Positions 1-7,830 of a stretch of DNA of 64,000 bases are shown piece after piece. Made by a program: the position numbers and the translations under genes. The notes beneath the pieces were generated by a model. The model worked only from the letters and a program-made list of their open reading frames with translations. It had not been told where the DNA came from and ran no database searches. Source of the stretch: Cohnella silvisoli. Its GTDB lineage: Bacteria; Bacillota; Bacilli; Paenibacillales; Paenibacillaceae. The stretch covers positions 62,001 to 126,000 of the forward strand of contig NZ_JAIOAP010000010.1 of the NCBI RefSeq assembly GCF_021190915.1. The letters run 5' to 3'. Position 1 is the first letter of the stretch. Every line of letters begins with the position of its first letter.

Positions 1-1
1 C

Positions 2-202
2 CATTTAACCAAGATTCGCATAGAAGAAGCAGCTAGGCTGCTCCGCGAAACGAAGCAATCAGTTGCGAAGATCGCCGCCTCTACTGGTTTCGAGAACAGC
101 AGTTACTTCGGTAAAGTGTTTCGCAGAATGATTGGCACCTCGCCGCAGCAGTTCCGAGATGCCAGTGACGACCTTCCCGCAAATCATATCTTCATAGATT
201 AA
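2..202 (+). CDS. AraC-type HTH protein, C-terminal part only (partial at window start)
   Basis: The frame beginning at base 2 is open to a TAA at 200-202 and encodes about 66 residues. It reads as the second half of an AraC/XylS DNA-binding domain: a helix with EEAARLLRETKQSVAKIAA, then GFENSSYFGKVFRRMIGTSP, which is the classical second helix-turn-helix followed by the conserved G-x-S/T-P-x-x-F/Y-R ending. The N-terminal part lies outside the window, so I cannot tell a YesN-type response regulator from a cupin-AraC regulator. The following GH4 gene is on the same strand and has its own candidate promoter. Confidence 0.85.
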   Translation, partial: HLTKIRIEEAARLLRETKQSVAKIAASTGFENSSYFGKVFRRMIGTSPQQFRDASDDLPANHIFID

Positions 203-218
203 AATATTGAGCAATATT
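203..218. repeat. Short AT-rich inverted repeat after the AraC-type gene
   Basis: AATATTG at 203-209 and CAATATT at 212-218 form a 7-bp inverted repeat with a 2-base centre immediately after the stop codon. It is too AT-rich and too short to be called a terminator with confidence; it could be an operator for the GH4 gene. Confidence 0.3.
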
Positions 219-246
219 GTTAGAGTTCAATGAAAATATATTGCTA

Positions 247-275
247 TTTACTCCCTATGAATAAGGGATTATGAT
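247..275 (+). promoter_or_regulatory. Candidate sigma-A promoter of the GH4 gene
   Basis: TTTACT at 247-252, a 17-bp spacer and TATGAT at 270-275 make a plausible promoter about 50 bp upstream of the GH4 start. The -35 matches consensus at four of six positions and the -10 at five of six. This is pattern matching only. Confidence 0.4.
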
Positions 276-326
276 TATGACCGAAAAGGGAATGAGAGCA
301 ATTATTTCATGTGGAGGTATGTTTAT

Positions 327-1748
327 ATGTTGAGAATTGCCATGATCGGAGCAGGTAGTATCGGGTTTACTCGTAGATTAATCATGGATATGATGGCTGT
401 TCCGGAATTCCGCGATACGGAATTCCGCTTAATGGACATCGACCAGGAGAATCTGGAGATGGTAACGAAATTGAGTCGGCATATGCTCAAACAGAACGGT
501 TTGGATTCGGTGACGATCCTCCCGACAACGAGCCAGAGGGAAGCAATCAAGGGAGCGGATTATGTCCTTTGCCTGGCACGCGTAGGGGGGCTGGAAGCTT
601 ATCGGCATGATGTCGAAATCCCATTGAAATACGGAGTCGAGCAATGTATCGGAGATACTTTGGGACCTGGGGGAGTATTCTTCGCCTTGCGGACCATTCC
701 CGTGCTGCTCGATATTGCTCAGGACATGCGAGAGTTAGCCCCGAACGCCTTGTTGCTCAACTATTCGAACCCGATGGCTATGAACACCTGGGCTGTACGT
801 CGCGCTGGCGGCGTCAGAGTTCTCGGACTTTGTCATGGTGTGCAGCACTCACATGAGCAAATCGCCGAAGCACTCGGATTTCCGTTGGATGAGGTAGACC
901 AGATTTGTGCGGGCATCAATCATCAAACCTGGTTTGTCAAGGTAACCCATAAGGGAGAAGATATGCTGCCTCGACTATTGGAAGCATTCGAGAAACATCC
1001 GACATTACCACAGACTGAGCCGTGTCGAATAGACGTGCTTCGGAGGTTCGGTTACTATTCCACCGAATCGAATGGACACTTGAGCGAATATTTGCCTTGG
1101 TACCGTAAGAAAACGGCTGACATGGACAAATGGATCAACTCCGATGTATGGATCGGCGGAGTGACCGCAGGATATTTGGACTATTGTCTTAATCGTAATG
1201 AAGAATATAAAGAGATGTACCCCAAATGGTTAAGCGGCGAATTGGAGTCTATTCCACTAGGACAACGCTCGGAAGAACACGGTTCGTACATTATCGAAGC
1301 GTTGGAAACTGGTCGGGTATACCGGGGTAACTTCAACATCGAGAATCGTGGTCTGATTACCAATTTACCGGACAATTGCACAGTCGAAGTTCCATGCTAC
1401 GTCGACCGGAACGGGATCGCGCCAACATGGATCGGTGATCTGCCGCTTGCCTGCGCAGCAACCTGCCGAGCCAGCATCAGTGTGCAAGAGATGGCGGTAG
1501 AGGCTGCTTTGACAGGGAATCGAGAGCTGGTCAAGCTTGCTATTCTTCATGATCCGTTGACCGCAGCGGTTTGTAGCACGGAACAGGTATGGAGCATGGT
1601 CGATGAAATGCTGGATGTGCTTGCTCCTTGGTTGCCCCAGTTCAACGGAGAGAACCGTACGTGGAAGGACATCCCTCAGCCGCAAGATAACTATTACCGA
1701 TTCATCAAGGGTGCGGAGACTGGCCGCACACGTATTGTGCCTCTGTAA
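327..1748 (+). CDS. Glycoside hydrolase family 4 enzyme (alpha-galactosidase / alpha-galacturonidase-like)
   Basis: GH4 enzymes split glycosidic bonds by an NAD+- and divalent-metal-dependent oxidation/elimination mechanism in the cytoplasm. The 473-residue protein shows the N-terminal dinucleotide motif GAGSIGF (residues 8-14), the NYSNPMA segment, the metal-ligand Cys169-His170 in LCHGVQHS and His199 in GINHQTWF, all family hallmarks. Length fits MelA/LplD-type members (about 430-470). I chose the ATG at 327 because GGAGG at 313-317 sits nine bases before it; an upstream in-frame ATG at 309 has no such site. Substrate (galactoside, galacturonide or glucoside) cannot be fixed from sequence alone. 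The stop codon is followed directly by remnants of another gene cluster, so its original downstream neighbours appear to have been lost. Confidence 0.88.
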   Translation: MLRIAMIGAGSIGFTRRLIMDMMAVPEFRDTEFRLMDIDQENLEMVTKLSRHMLKQNGLDSVTILPTTSQREAIKGADYVLCLARVGGLEAYRHDVEIPLKYGVEQCIGDTLGPGGVFFALRTIPVLLDIAQDMRELAPNALLLNYSNPMAMNTWAVRRAGGVRVLGLCHGVQHSHEQIAEALGFPLDEVDQICAGINHQTWFVKVTHKGEDMLPRLLEAFEKHPTLPQTEPCRIDVLRRFGYYSTESNGHLSEYLPWYRKKTADMDKWINSDVWIGGVTAGYLDYCLNRNEEYKEMYPKWLSGELESIPLGQRSEEHGSYIIEALETGRVYRGNFNIENRGLITNLPDNCTVEVPCYVDRNGIAPTWIGDLPLACAATCRASISVQEMAVEAALTGNRELVKLAILHDPLTAAVCSTEQVWSMVDEMLDVLAPWLPQFNGENRTWKDIPQPQDNYYRFIKGAETGRTRIVPL

Positions 1749-1940
1749 TTTTATAAATCTATGCAGTTCCGCTCGGAATACGAGAAGATCGCTTCCGAGA
1801 TTTATATTTTGGATACGCCGGGGGCCAGCACGGCCAACCTGCGTTCGCTGGCATTCAAGAACATACCGAGGCCGATGTATCCGTTCGATGAATCATTCGA
1901 ATGGACCAGCGCACCTTCGGAGAAAGGTGGAGGGCGATGA
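1749..1940 (+). pseudogene. C-terminal remnant of an M81 (MlrC-like) metallopeptidase gene
   Basis: The frame through 1749-1940 encodes about 63 residues, including EYEKIASEIYILDTPGASTA and RPMYPFDESFEW. These align residue for residue with the last part of the intact M81 protein encoded at 16863-18356 (EYEKLSKEIYIVDTPGASTA and RPMYPYDDFDW). Everything N-terminal of this, about 440 residues including the metal-binding site, is missing. The remnant begins right after the GH4 stop codon. A fortuitous ATG lies at 1761, but no function is expected. The TGA overlaps the next start codon as ATGA. Confidence 0.8.
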
Positions 1941-2359
1941 CGACGGAAAAAACCTATGAAAGCCAGAAAGTACGCAAAATCAGCTTCGAAGGCGACGCGC
2001 TCCGAATGTCGATGGACTGGAGCGTCGAAGACCTGGACAAAATCCAGGTACTGGTGGAAAGCACCGCAGGCTCCAGTCATCCGAGCTCGTACCACTTGGG
2101 CGAGCTCGCAGCCGAGATGGAGAAGGGCGTTTATCAAATGGGAGGCAAGCCGGCGATATATACGGCGACCGATATTTGCGACGGGGTGGCGCAAGCCCAG
2201 GTGGCAGAAGCCGGCCGGATGCTGGCGGCGGCGCAGAGCCTTTCCCGCCGCGAGACGGCGTTCGATCTCGAAGGGGCGTTCGTTTTTCTAGCCTCGCAGG
2301 ACAGCGATTTTATCACAGGTCAGACGCTGAATGTCGACGGCGGCTGGATGTTACATTAG
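1937..2359 (+). pseudogene. In-frame chimera: IlvD/Edd dehydratase N-terminus fused to SDR C-terminus
   Basis: The 140-residue frame starts with ATG at 1937 behind AAAGGTGGAGGG and overlaps the M81 remnant as ATGA. Residues about 30-87 (VESTAGSSHP, GKPAIYTATDICDGVAQ) resemble the N-terminal region of the IlvD/Edd dehydratase family, in which D-I-C-D-G is the iron-sulfur-cluster Cys motif. From about residue 95 the sequence instead matches the extreme C-terminus of a short-chain dehydrogenase: DLEGAFVFLAS and SDFITGQTLNVDGGWMLH. Neither half could be catalytic. The simplest reading is an in-frame deletion that removed the rest of an IlvD/Edd gene and most of a following SDR gene. Junction near 2205-2225. 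The family assignment of the first half is good but not certain. Confidence 0.7.
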
Positions 2360-2384
2360 GAACAATCGATGGTTGATCTGCATA

Positions 2385-2430
2385 ATAGAGACAGCTTCCT
2401 GCTGGTTGCTGTCTCTATCTTCTATTTTTT
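2385..2430 (+). terminator. Rho-independent terminator after the chimeric remnant
   Basis: An 11-bp stem (ATAGAGACAGC at 2385-2395 with GCTGTCTCTAT at 2408-2418) and a 12-base loop are followed within a few bases by a run of seven T. It would separate the GH4/remnant transcript from the response-regulator operon. Confidence 0.65.
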
Positions 2431-2467
2431 TGAAGAGAATTATTTTGCGAAAATGGAGGGAGAAGCC

Positions 2468-4081
2468 ATGTTCACCATACTTATTGTTGATGATAATAAA
2501 TCGGACCGGATCGGCATTAAAGGCTTAATCGATTGGGAGCATCTCGGTATTGAGGTGGTTGGACTTGCCGTCGACGGTTCGGATGGATACAAGCAAGCTT
2601 TGGATTTACAGCCTGACTTTATTTTGACGGATGTGGCCATGCCTGTTTTGGACGGATTGAAAATGACGCAGAAGATCAAGGCGGAGCTTCCGGAGACGAA
2701 GTTTATTTTTATGAGCTGCTTTGATGACTTCGATTATGTGAAAGGCGCAGTGAATCTAGAGGTGAACGGCTACATCTTAAAACCGATTGACTTGACCGAA
2801 TTAAACGAGGCTCTTCAGAAGGTTAAACAGCTGAAGCAGTTTGAATTGGACAAGGAGCAGAACGAACATAACCTGCGAAGACGCATTCAAGAAAGTTTGC
2901 CGGTTCTCCAGGAACAGCTGATCCGGGATCTCCTGACTGGAAAATTCGAGCACGAAGCCGACATCCAAGAACGGATGAATTACTTGGGCATGAAATGTCC
3001 GCAGGAATGTTACTCCGTCCTGTTCCTGCAAATTGACAACTATGAAGCGTTATATGCGGATATTACGACCGAAGAAAGGCATTTCATGATCTATAGTATA
3101 CAGAAATGCGTTGAAGATACGATCTTGAACGAGATTCCCGGTTATATGACGAGTCAGACTTATAACAGCGTTGCAATCATCCTTTTTGTTCAAGATACCG
3201 AGAGTGAGGAAGGGTTCAACGGAATCGTCGAGATAGCGAATAGATGCAAGGAAATGGTAAACAGCAAATTGAGCTTGCAAATTACGATCGGGATCAGTGA
3301 TGTCTCCGACAACCTCAAGCATCTGTCCGGTCAGTTCGAAGCGGCGCAATATGCGGTCAAATCGAAGTTTTACAGCAGCGGCAACCGGATCATCATGGCC
3401 TCAGAAGTCATAGATCCTGTAGAAGACTTTCAATATAATCATGCAGACATCAAGCGTAAGCTCGAGTTGCTGCTGGAAAGCAGTGAACATGCGGATATCA
3501 TCGCTTTTATCGAGGACTGCTACAATGCGAAAGTCCGTTACCCCGAGACGTATATTAAGATTATGACCTATTCGATCATCCATAATATACAGACGATTTT
3601 GCTAGTCCGGAATGAAAGCTTCGGCACGGTATTCGGTAGTGAGCTCGTTGTGTGGGACAAGCTTCAGCGCTTCGAAACCCTCGCGGACATCAAGCAATGG
3701 CTGATCGACATTCTGGAGACGGTCTGTACGTTTGTGAATAAGGCGGAAAGCGGGCGATACCGGAAGGTAGTCGACGATATTAAAGCCATTATCGATGACA
3801 AATATGCCGAAATCGAGAATGTGAGTCAAATCGTCAATTCGCTTTACATCAGCGCGAGTCACGCCAATTTCATCTTTAAACAGCAAACAGGACAAACGAT
3901 ATTCGACTATCTGATCATGAAAAGGATGGAAGTCGCCAAAAAGCTTTTGTTGGATCCATATATGAAAATTTATGAAATCGTTGAAAAAACAGGGTACAAA
4001 AGGAATTCGTATTTTACATCCGTCTTTAAGGAGTACACGGGAGTTACGCCCAAACAGTTCAGGGAAAAACATACGGTGTAA
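2468..4081 (+). CDS. YesN-type response regulator (receiver + AraC HTH)
   Basis: A 537-residue transcription factor that would be phosphorylated by the neighbouring sensor kinase and activate the adjacent transporter genes. Residues 1-120 are a receiver domain: acidic pair DD at 8-9, phospho-acceptor Asp55 in ILTDVAMP, and Lys in GYILKPID. A middle region of about 280 residues is typical of YesN proteins and has no catalytic motif. The last 100 residues are two AraC helix-turn-helix motifs ending in GVTPKQFREKH. The ATG at 2468 is preceded by GGAGGG at 2455-2460; an earlier in-frame start has no such site. A gap of 15 bp separates it from the kinase. It is clearly paralogous, with identical length, to the protein encoded at 44011-45624. 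Confidence 0.92.
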   Translation: MFTILIVDDNKSDRIGIKGLIDWEHLGIEVVGLAVDGSDGYKQALDLQPDFILTDVAMPVLDGLKMTQKIKAELPETKFIFMSCFDDFDYVKGAVNLEVNGYILKPIDLTELNEALQKVKQLKQFELDKEQNEHNLRRRIQESLPVLQEQLIRDLLTGKFEHEADIQERMNYLGMKCPQECYSVLFLQIDNYEALYADITTEERHFMIYSIQKCVEDTILNEIPGYMTSQTYNSVAIILFVQDTESEEGFNGIVEIANRCKEMVNSKLSLQITIGISDVSDNLKHLSGQFEAAQYAVKSKFYSSGNRIIMASEVIDPVEDFQYNHADIKRKLELLLESSEHADIIAFIEDCYNAKVRYPETYIKIMTYSIIHNIQTILLVRNESFGTVFGSELVVWDKLQRFETLADIKQWLIDILETVCTFVNKAESGRYRKVVDDIKAIIDDKYAEIENVSQIVNSLYISASHANFIFKQQTGQTIFDYLIMKRMEVAKKLLLDPYMKIYEIVEKTGYKRNSYFTSVFKEYTGVTPKQFREKHTV

Positions 4082-4096
4082 AGGGGCTAAGGAACG

Positions 4097-5842
4097 ATGC
4101 TCAAACAAATATGGAACTCGTTTTTTTCGGCCTCCTCTCTCAAAAACCAAATATTCCGGAATCTGATTTTGTTTACGACCCTTCCTTTTATCATCATCGC
4201 AATTTACATCTATGTATATTCCAGTCAGAAGAACGCGAAAGCGGCCGATGACGAGATCAGAGATAAACTGAACGGCTCCATCCAGTCGATCAATGAAACG
4301 CTGGTTAAGTATATCGATAAAAGCAGCTACATCATTACGAACAGGTACCTGATCAAAAATATTCAGAAAGACTATTCGAATGATCTGGAACAAATGATGT
4401 ATTTTCTCGACAACGTAAGCGCCATGATTGGAGAGCCGTATTCGGATAATATCAAAAACCCCTATATTGTGCATGCCTTTAATGAAACGTTGTACGAAGG
4501 CAAATTTGTCGAAGGAAGCGGTTCAATACAAAGGAATGAAACAGTGGACAAGGTGAAGAAATTACCGGCAACGGAAATTGCTTGGGAACCGGATTTGACA
4601 GTCAAAAATAACTTTAGATACGTGACATTTTACCGAAACATCGTTGATTTCAACAGATCCGTAGCGATTCTGGAAGTCAATATTCCCTTTCAGGCGATTG
4701 AAACGGGAATGGGCGAGATCGGAAGTCCTGAGAAAGGATTGATTTACTCCACAGACGAAACCGGACGCTTGCTGTATATGAATAACCGGACGAGTACGGG
4801 CATAACCGACATACGCAATGTTACCCCGAAACATTATAAAATGGTTAGCGGTACCATTAAGAGCGGCTATACGATAACCGTTGCCTTCCCCAAAAGAGTG
4901 CTTGATATGAAAAACCTCGAGACTTTTGCTTTACTTATTTTATTCTTTGTATTCTATATAGCGGTCACGCTTCTGGCTTCCCGCATAACGACACAGAAAA
5001 TGACCAGCAGCTTGGAAAGTTTTATAAGTAAGATCAAAAGGAACGATCATTTGCTGCTGCAGGAAGACTTGATTCAAATCAAAGGAAACGACGAGTTATC
5101 CATCATCAAGCAGAAATTTAAAGAACTGGTCAGTCGGATGAATGAAATGTATAAGGAAATGGTAAGCGTAAAGCTGGAAAACAGTTCTATGGAAATGGAG
5201 CTGCTGCAAGCTCGAATTAACCCCCATCTGCTGTACAATTCCTTATCTGTAATCAAATGGACCGCTTTATGGAACAAGGACCACAATACGGCACAGATCA
5301 TCGATGCGATGACGAAGTATTACAGGACAGCCCTGAGCAAGGGGAACAACATTATCAGTATCGCGTCGGAGCTGGACATGATCAAAGAATATGTAACGAT
5401 CATCCGATATGCTCATTCCTCCAAGTATGAGCTTCATATCGATATGCAGGAAGGGATTATAGACTTCTACACATTGAAGCATCTGCTCCAGCCCATTGTA
5501 GAAAATTCGGTCCTGCATGGACTGAATGGGCAAGAAGAAGATGCCCGGGTCACCATCAAAGGTTATAGGGAGCAATCGGATATTGTATTTGAAGTAATCG
5601 ACAACGGACGCGGGATGGAACGGGAAACCGTTGAACAAATCCTCAATTTGAATTTCACGGCAAGCTATGGGGGATATGGAATTCGAAACGTGATTAAACG
5701 AATCCATGCCTATTATGGCAACGACTATGGGATCCAAATCGAAAGTGTTATCGGCAACGGAACTAAAGTGACAGTCAGAATTGAGGCCTTGGTCGAAAAT
5801 CAATTGAAAGAAAGATTGCAGTCCTCTCTAACACTCCAATAA
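4097..5842 (+). CDS. YesM-type sensor histidine kinase
   Basis: A 581-residue membrane kinase that senses extracellular ligands or the loaded binding protein and phosphorylates the response regulator just upstream. A first membrane segment spans about residues 20-42, an extracellular sensor region follows, and a second membrane segment lies near 274-294, then a HAMP linker. The His_kinase motif RINPHLLYNSL places the phospho-His at residue 377; the ATPase domain has an N-box with PIVENSVLHG near residue 470 and the G-box DNGRGM near 501. Start chosen at the ATG preceded by AGGGGCTAAGG. Paralogous to the kinase encoded at 45639-47387, with the phospho-His at the same position. Confidence 0.93.
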   Translation: MLKQIWNSFFSASSLKNQIFRNLILFTTLPFIIIAIYIYVYSSQKNAKAADDEIRDKLNGSIQSINETLVKYIDKSSYIITNRYLIKNIQKDYSNDLEQMMYFLDNVSAMIGEPYSDNIKNPYIVHAFNETLYEGKFVEGSGSIQRNETVDKVKKLPATEIAWEPDLTVKNNFRYVTFYRNIVDFNRSVAILEVNIPFQAIETGMGEIGSPEKGLIYSTDETGRLLYMNNRTSTGITDIRNVTPKHYKMVSGTIKSGYTITVAFPKRVLDMKNLETFALLILFFVFYIAVTLLASRITTQKMTSSLESFISKIKRNDHLLLQEDLIQIKGNDELSIIKQKFKELVSRMNEMYKEMVSVKLENSSMEMELLQARINPHLLYNSLSVIKWTALWNKDHNTAQIIDAMTKYYRTALSKGNNIISIASELDMIKEYVTIIRYAHSSKYELHIDMQEGIIDFYTLKHLLQPIVENSVLHGLNGQEEDARVTIKGYREQSDIVFEVIDNGRGMERETVEQILNLNFTASYGGYGIRNVIKRIHAYYGNDYGIQIESVIGNGTKVTVRIEALVENQLKERLQSSLTLQ

Positions 5843-5876
5843 ACCGTCATATAGTGATAAGTTTCAGCAGATTGGA

Positions 5877-5910
5877 GTCTCGTTATCGCATTTGCAATTT
5901 TTTATAATGA
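5877..5910 (+). promoter_or_regulatory. Candidate activator-dependent promoter of the first permease operon
   Basis: A perfect -10 box TATAAT lies at 5903-5908 with no good -35 at the right distance. GTCT begins exactly 26 bp upstream of the -10, the same spacing as in front of the paralogous permease operon (47463 and 47489), and both continue TATAATGA. A weak -35 fits control by the AraC-type response regulator. Inference from two sites only. Confidence 0.4.
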
Positions 5911-5951
5911 GAGTACTTTCCAAGAAAAAATCAACTATAGAGGGTGTGTGG

Positions 5952-6860
5952 ATGGGGCTTATTCATAAAGTAAAGCGGTACAAGTTTTTGTACGTCCTCC
6001 TTTCCGGAGCATTGATCTGGACGCTTGTATTTTGTTACGTGCCCATGCTAGGGATTGTCATGTCGTTTCAGGATTTCAACATTTTTAAGGGATTCTTTGG
6101 AAGCGATTTCGTCGGCTTCAAACATTTCGTAACGATCTTCACGGATCCGGTTTTTCTGAAGGCGATCGGCAACACTCTGTTATACAATTCGGTTATCCTT
6201 TTTCTGGGCTTTCCTTTGCCGATCATCCTTGCACTTCTATTTAACGAGCTGAGGGGCGTGTTTTTCAAGAGAGCAGTTCAAACGATCAGCTATCTTCCGT
6301 ATTTCCTGTCGTGGATATCGGTTGTTGCATTGTTCTACGCTTTTTTTGAAATGGACGGTCCATTTAACGATCTGAAAGTGATGATTTTCGGAGAGCAAAT
6401 CGAGCGGACGAACATTTTGATGGATCCGGACAATTTTCTCGGCATCCTGTTCTGGTCGCATATTTGGAAAAATGTCGGGTGGTCTTCGGTCATCTTCCTT
6501 GCCGCAATAGCATCGATCGATTCGCAATTGTATGAGGCGGCCGTTATGGACGGGGCCGGAAGATGGAAACAGGTGCTTTATATTACAATACCGGGAATTT
6601 GGCCGACGGCCATGATTATTTTCATCCTGTCGTCCGGCAGCCTTGTTTCTTCCAACTTCGAGCAGGTTTTCGGGTTTCAGAATCTGTATACGATGGAGCA
6701 GACGCAAGTTGTCAATACGGTTGTGTATAAACTAGGCGTACAGCAGGGCAATTATTCACTTGCCACCGCATTTGGTTTGGCGCAGGGGGTCGTATCCTTC
6801 CTCATTGTCTATGTTGTGAACATCATTACGAAGAAATTTAGCAATATCGGCATTTGGTAA
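5952..6860 (+). CDS. ABC transporter permease, LplB type
   Basis: Inner-membrane subunit of an oligosaccharide importer, about 302 residues with six predicted membrane helices. The N-terminus (FLYVLLSGALIWTLVFCYVP) and MSFQDFNIFKG are characteristic of LplB-type permeases, and the EAA loop that contacts the ATPase reads LYEAAVMDGAGRWKQ. I prefer the ATG at 5952, behind GAGGGTGTG, because the protein then aligns end to end with the paralogue at 47534; an upstream in-frame ATG at 5892 would add 20 residues. No ATPase gene is nearby, so a shared MsmX-type ATPase is expected, as is usual in this family. Confidence 0.9.
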   Translation: MGLIHKVKRYKFLYVLLSGALIWTLVFCYVPMLGIVMSFQDFNIFKGFFGSDFVGFKHFVTIFTDPVFLKAIGNTLLYNSVILFLGFPLPIILALLFNELRGVFFKRAVQTISYLPYFLSWISVVALFYAFFEMDGPFNDLKVMIFGEQIERTNILMDPDNFLGILFWSHIWKNVGWSSVIFLAAIASIDSQLYEAAVMDGAGRWKQVLYITIPGIWPTAMIIFILSSGSLVSSNFEQVFGFQNLYTMEQTQVVNTVVYKLGVQQGNYSLATAFGLAQGVVSFLIVYVVNIITKKFSNIGIW

Positions 6861-6871
6861 AGGAGAAGGCG

Positions 6872-7768
6872 ATGATCAGACACAAGAGCGAACGTATTTT
6901 TAACGTTATCAATATCATTTTTATGCTGTTATTATGTGTTGTTACCTTGTATCCCTACTTAAACCAGCTTGCTGTTTCATTGAATGACGGTAAGGATACG
7001 ATTTTTGGAGGAATAACGATTTACCCCAGGGAGTTCTCTTGGGTAAATTATGCAACCGTGTTTTCGAATTCGGGTTTTGTGACCTCGATCATTGTCTCCG
7101 TATTGCGAGTGCTTGCGGGTACGGTTCTCGGATTATTGCTCATTACAGGTGCGGCGTATGCAATTGCGAAGAAAGATTTGCCTGGAAGAAACTTCTTTGT
7201 ATTCTTCTTGATCATTCCGACCTTTATCTCAGGCGGACTAATCCCGATGTATATCCTTTATAAAAATTTGCATCTGATGAATCATTTCTTAGTTTATATT
7301 CTTCCAATGGCGTTCGTTTTCTACTATATGATCATTATCCGTACCTATTTGCAGTCGCTGCCGCCAAGCCTCGAAGAGTCTGCGGTCATCGACGGCGCGA
7401 ATGAAATGCAGATACTATTTCGAATAATGATACCGCTTTCAATGCCGGTTATGGCAACCGTAACCTTATGGCTGGCCGTTGCCCACTGGAATGACTGGAC
7501 CAGCTCGCTTTATTTTATAACGAAGAAAGATTTGTTCACCTTGCAATATGTCATGTACAAAGTGGTCAAAGAAGCTGAACTCATTAATGAAATGATGGTT
7601 TCAAGTGCAATGACAGGCAATGGGGGAAGTGCCCAACAAGTGAGCGTAACGCCCGAATCCGTCAAAGCGGCTACCATCATTGTCGCAACGCTGCCGATTG
7701 TTACGCTGTATCCGTTTCTACAGAAATACTTTATCAAAGGCGTTATGATCGGGGCTGTCAAAGAATAG
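6872..7768 (+). CDS. ABC transporter permease, LplC type
   Basis: The second permease subunit of the importer, 298 residues with six membrane helices. Family features are LYPYLNQLAVSLND near the N-terminus, LPGRNFFVFFLIIPTFISGG in the core and the EAA-type loop LEESAVIDGANEMQ. The ATG at 6872 follows AAAGGAGAAGG; a TTG at 6854 would overlap the previous gene and has no ribosome site. The gap to the LplB-type gene is 11 bp, so the two are co-translated. Its paralogue is encoded at 48467-49360. Confidence 0.92.
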   Translation: MIRHKSERIFNVINIIFMLLLCVVTLYPYLNQLAVSLNDGKDTIFGGITIYPREFSWVNYATVFSNSGFVTSIIVSVLRVLAGTVLGLLLITGAAYAIAKKDLPGRNFFVFFLIIPTFISGGLIPMYILYKNLHLMNHFLVYILPMAFVFYYMIIIRTYLQSLPPSLEESAVIDGANEMQILFRIMIPLSMPVMATVTLWLAVAHWNDWTSSLYFITKKDLFTLQYVMYKVVKEAELINEMMVSSAMTGNGGSAQQVSVTPESVKAATIIVATLPIVTLYPFLQKYFIKGVMIGAVKE

Positions 7769-7777
7769 TAAAGCTCG

Positions 7778-7801
7778 GATAATACACATCATGTGTTTAT
7801 C
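7778..7801 (+). repeat. Intergenic hairpin between permease and binding-protein genes
   Basis: GATAA-T-ACACAT (7778-7789) pairs with ATGTGT-TTATC (7791-7801), giving an 11-bp stem with one bulged base. No T run follows. Such hairpins upstream of abundantly expressed binding-protein genes often stabilise the processed message; that role is inferred. Confidence 0.4.
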
Positions 7802-7830
7802 ATAATAAAATGACAAAAGGTGGTAGGAAC

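Noticed and set aside
3602..4474. Long open frame of 290 codons on the minus strand across the end of the response-regulator gene and the kinase start
   Set aside because: It lies fully antisense to two recognisable genes, has no family motif and no ribosome site of note; it is a shadow of their codon bias.
6854..6871. TTG-initiated extension of the first LplC-type permease
   Set aside because: It overlaps the end of the LplB-type gene, adds polar residues and destroys the AAAGGAGAAGG ribosome site that fits the ATG at 6872.
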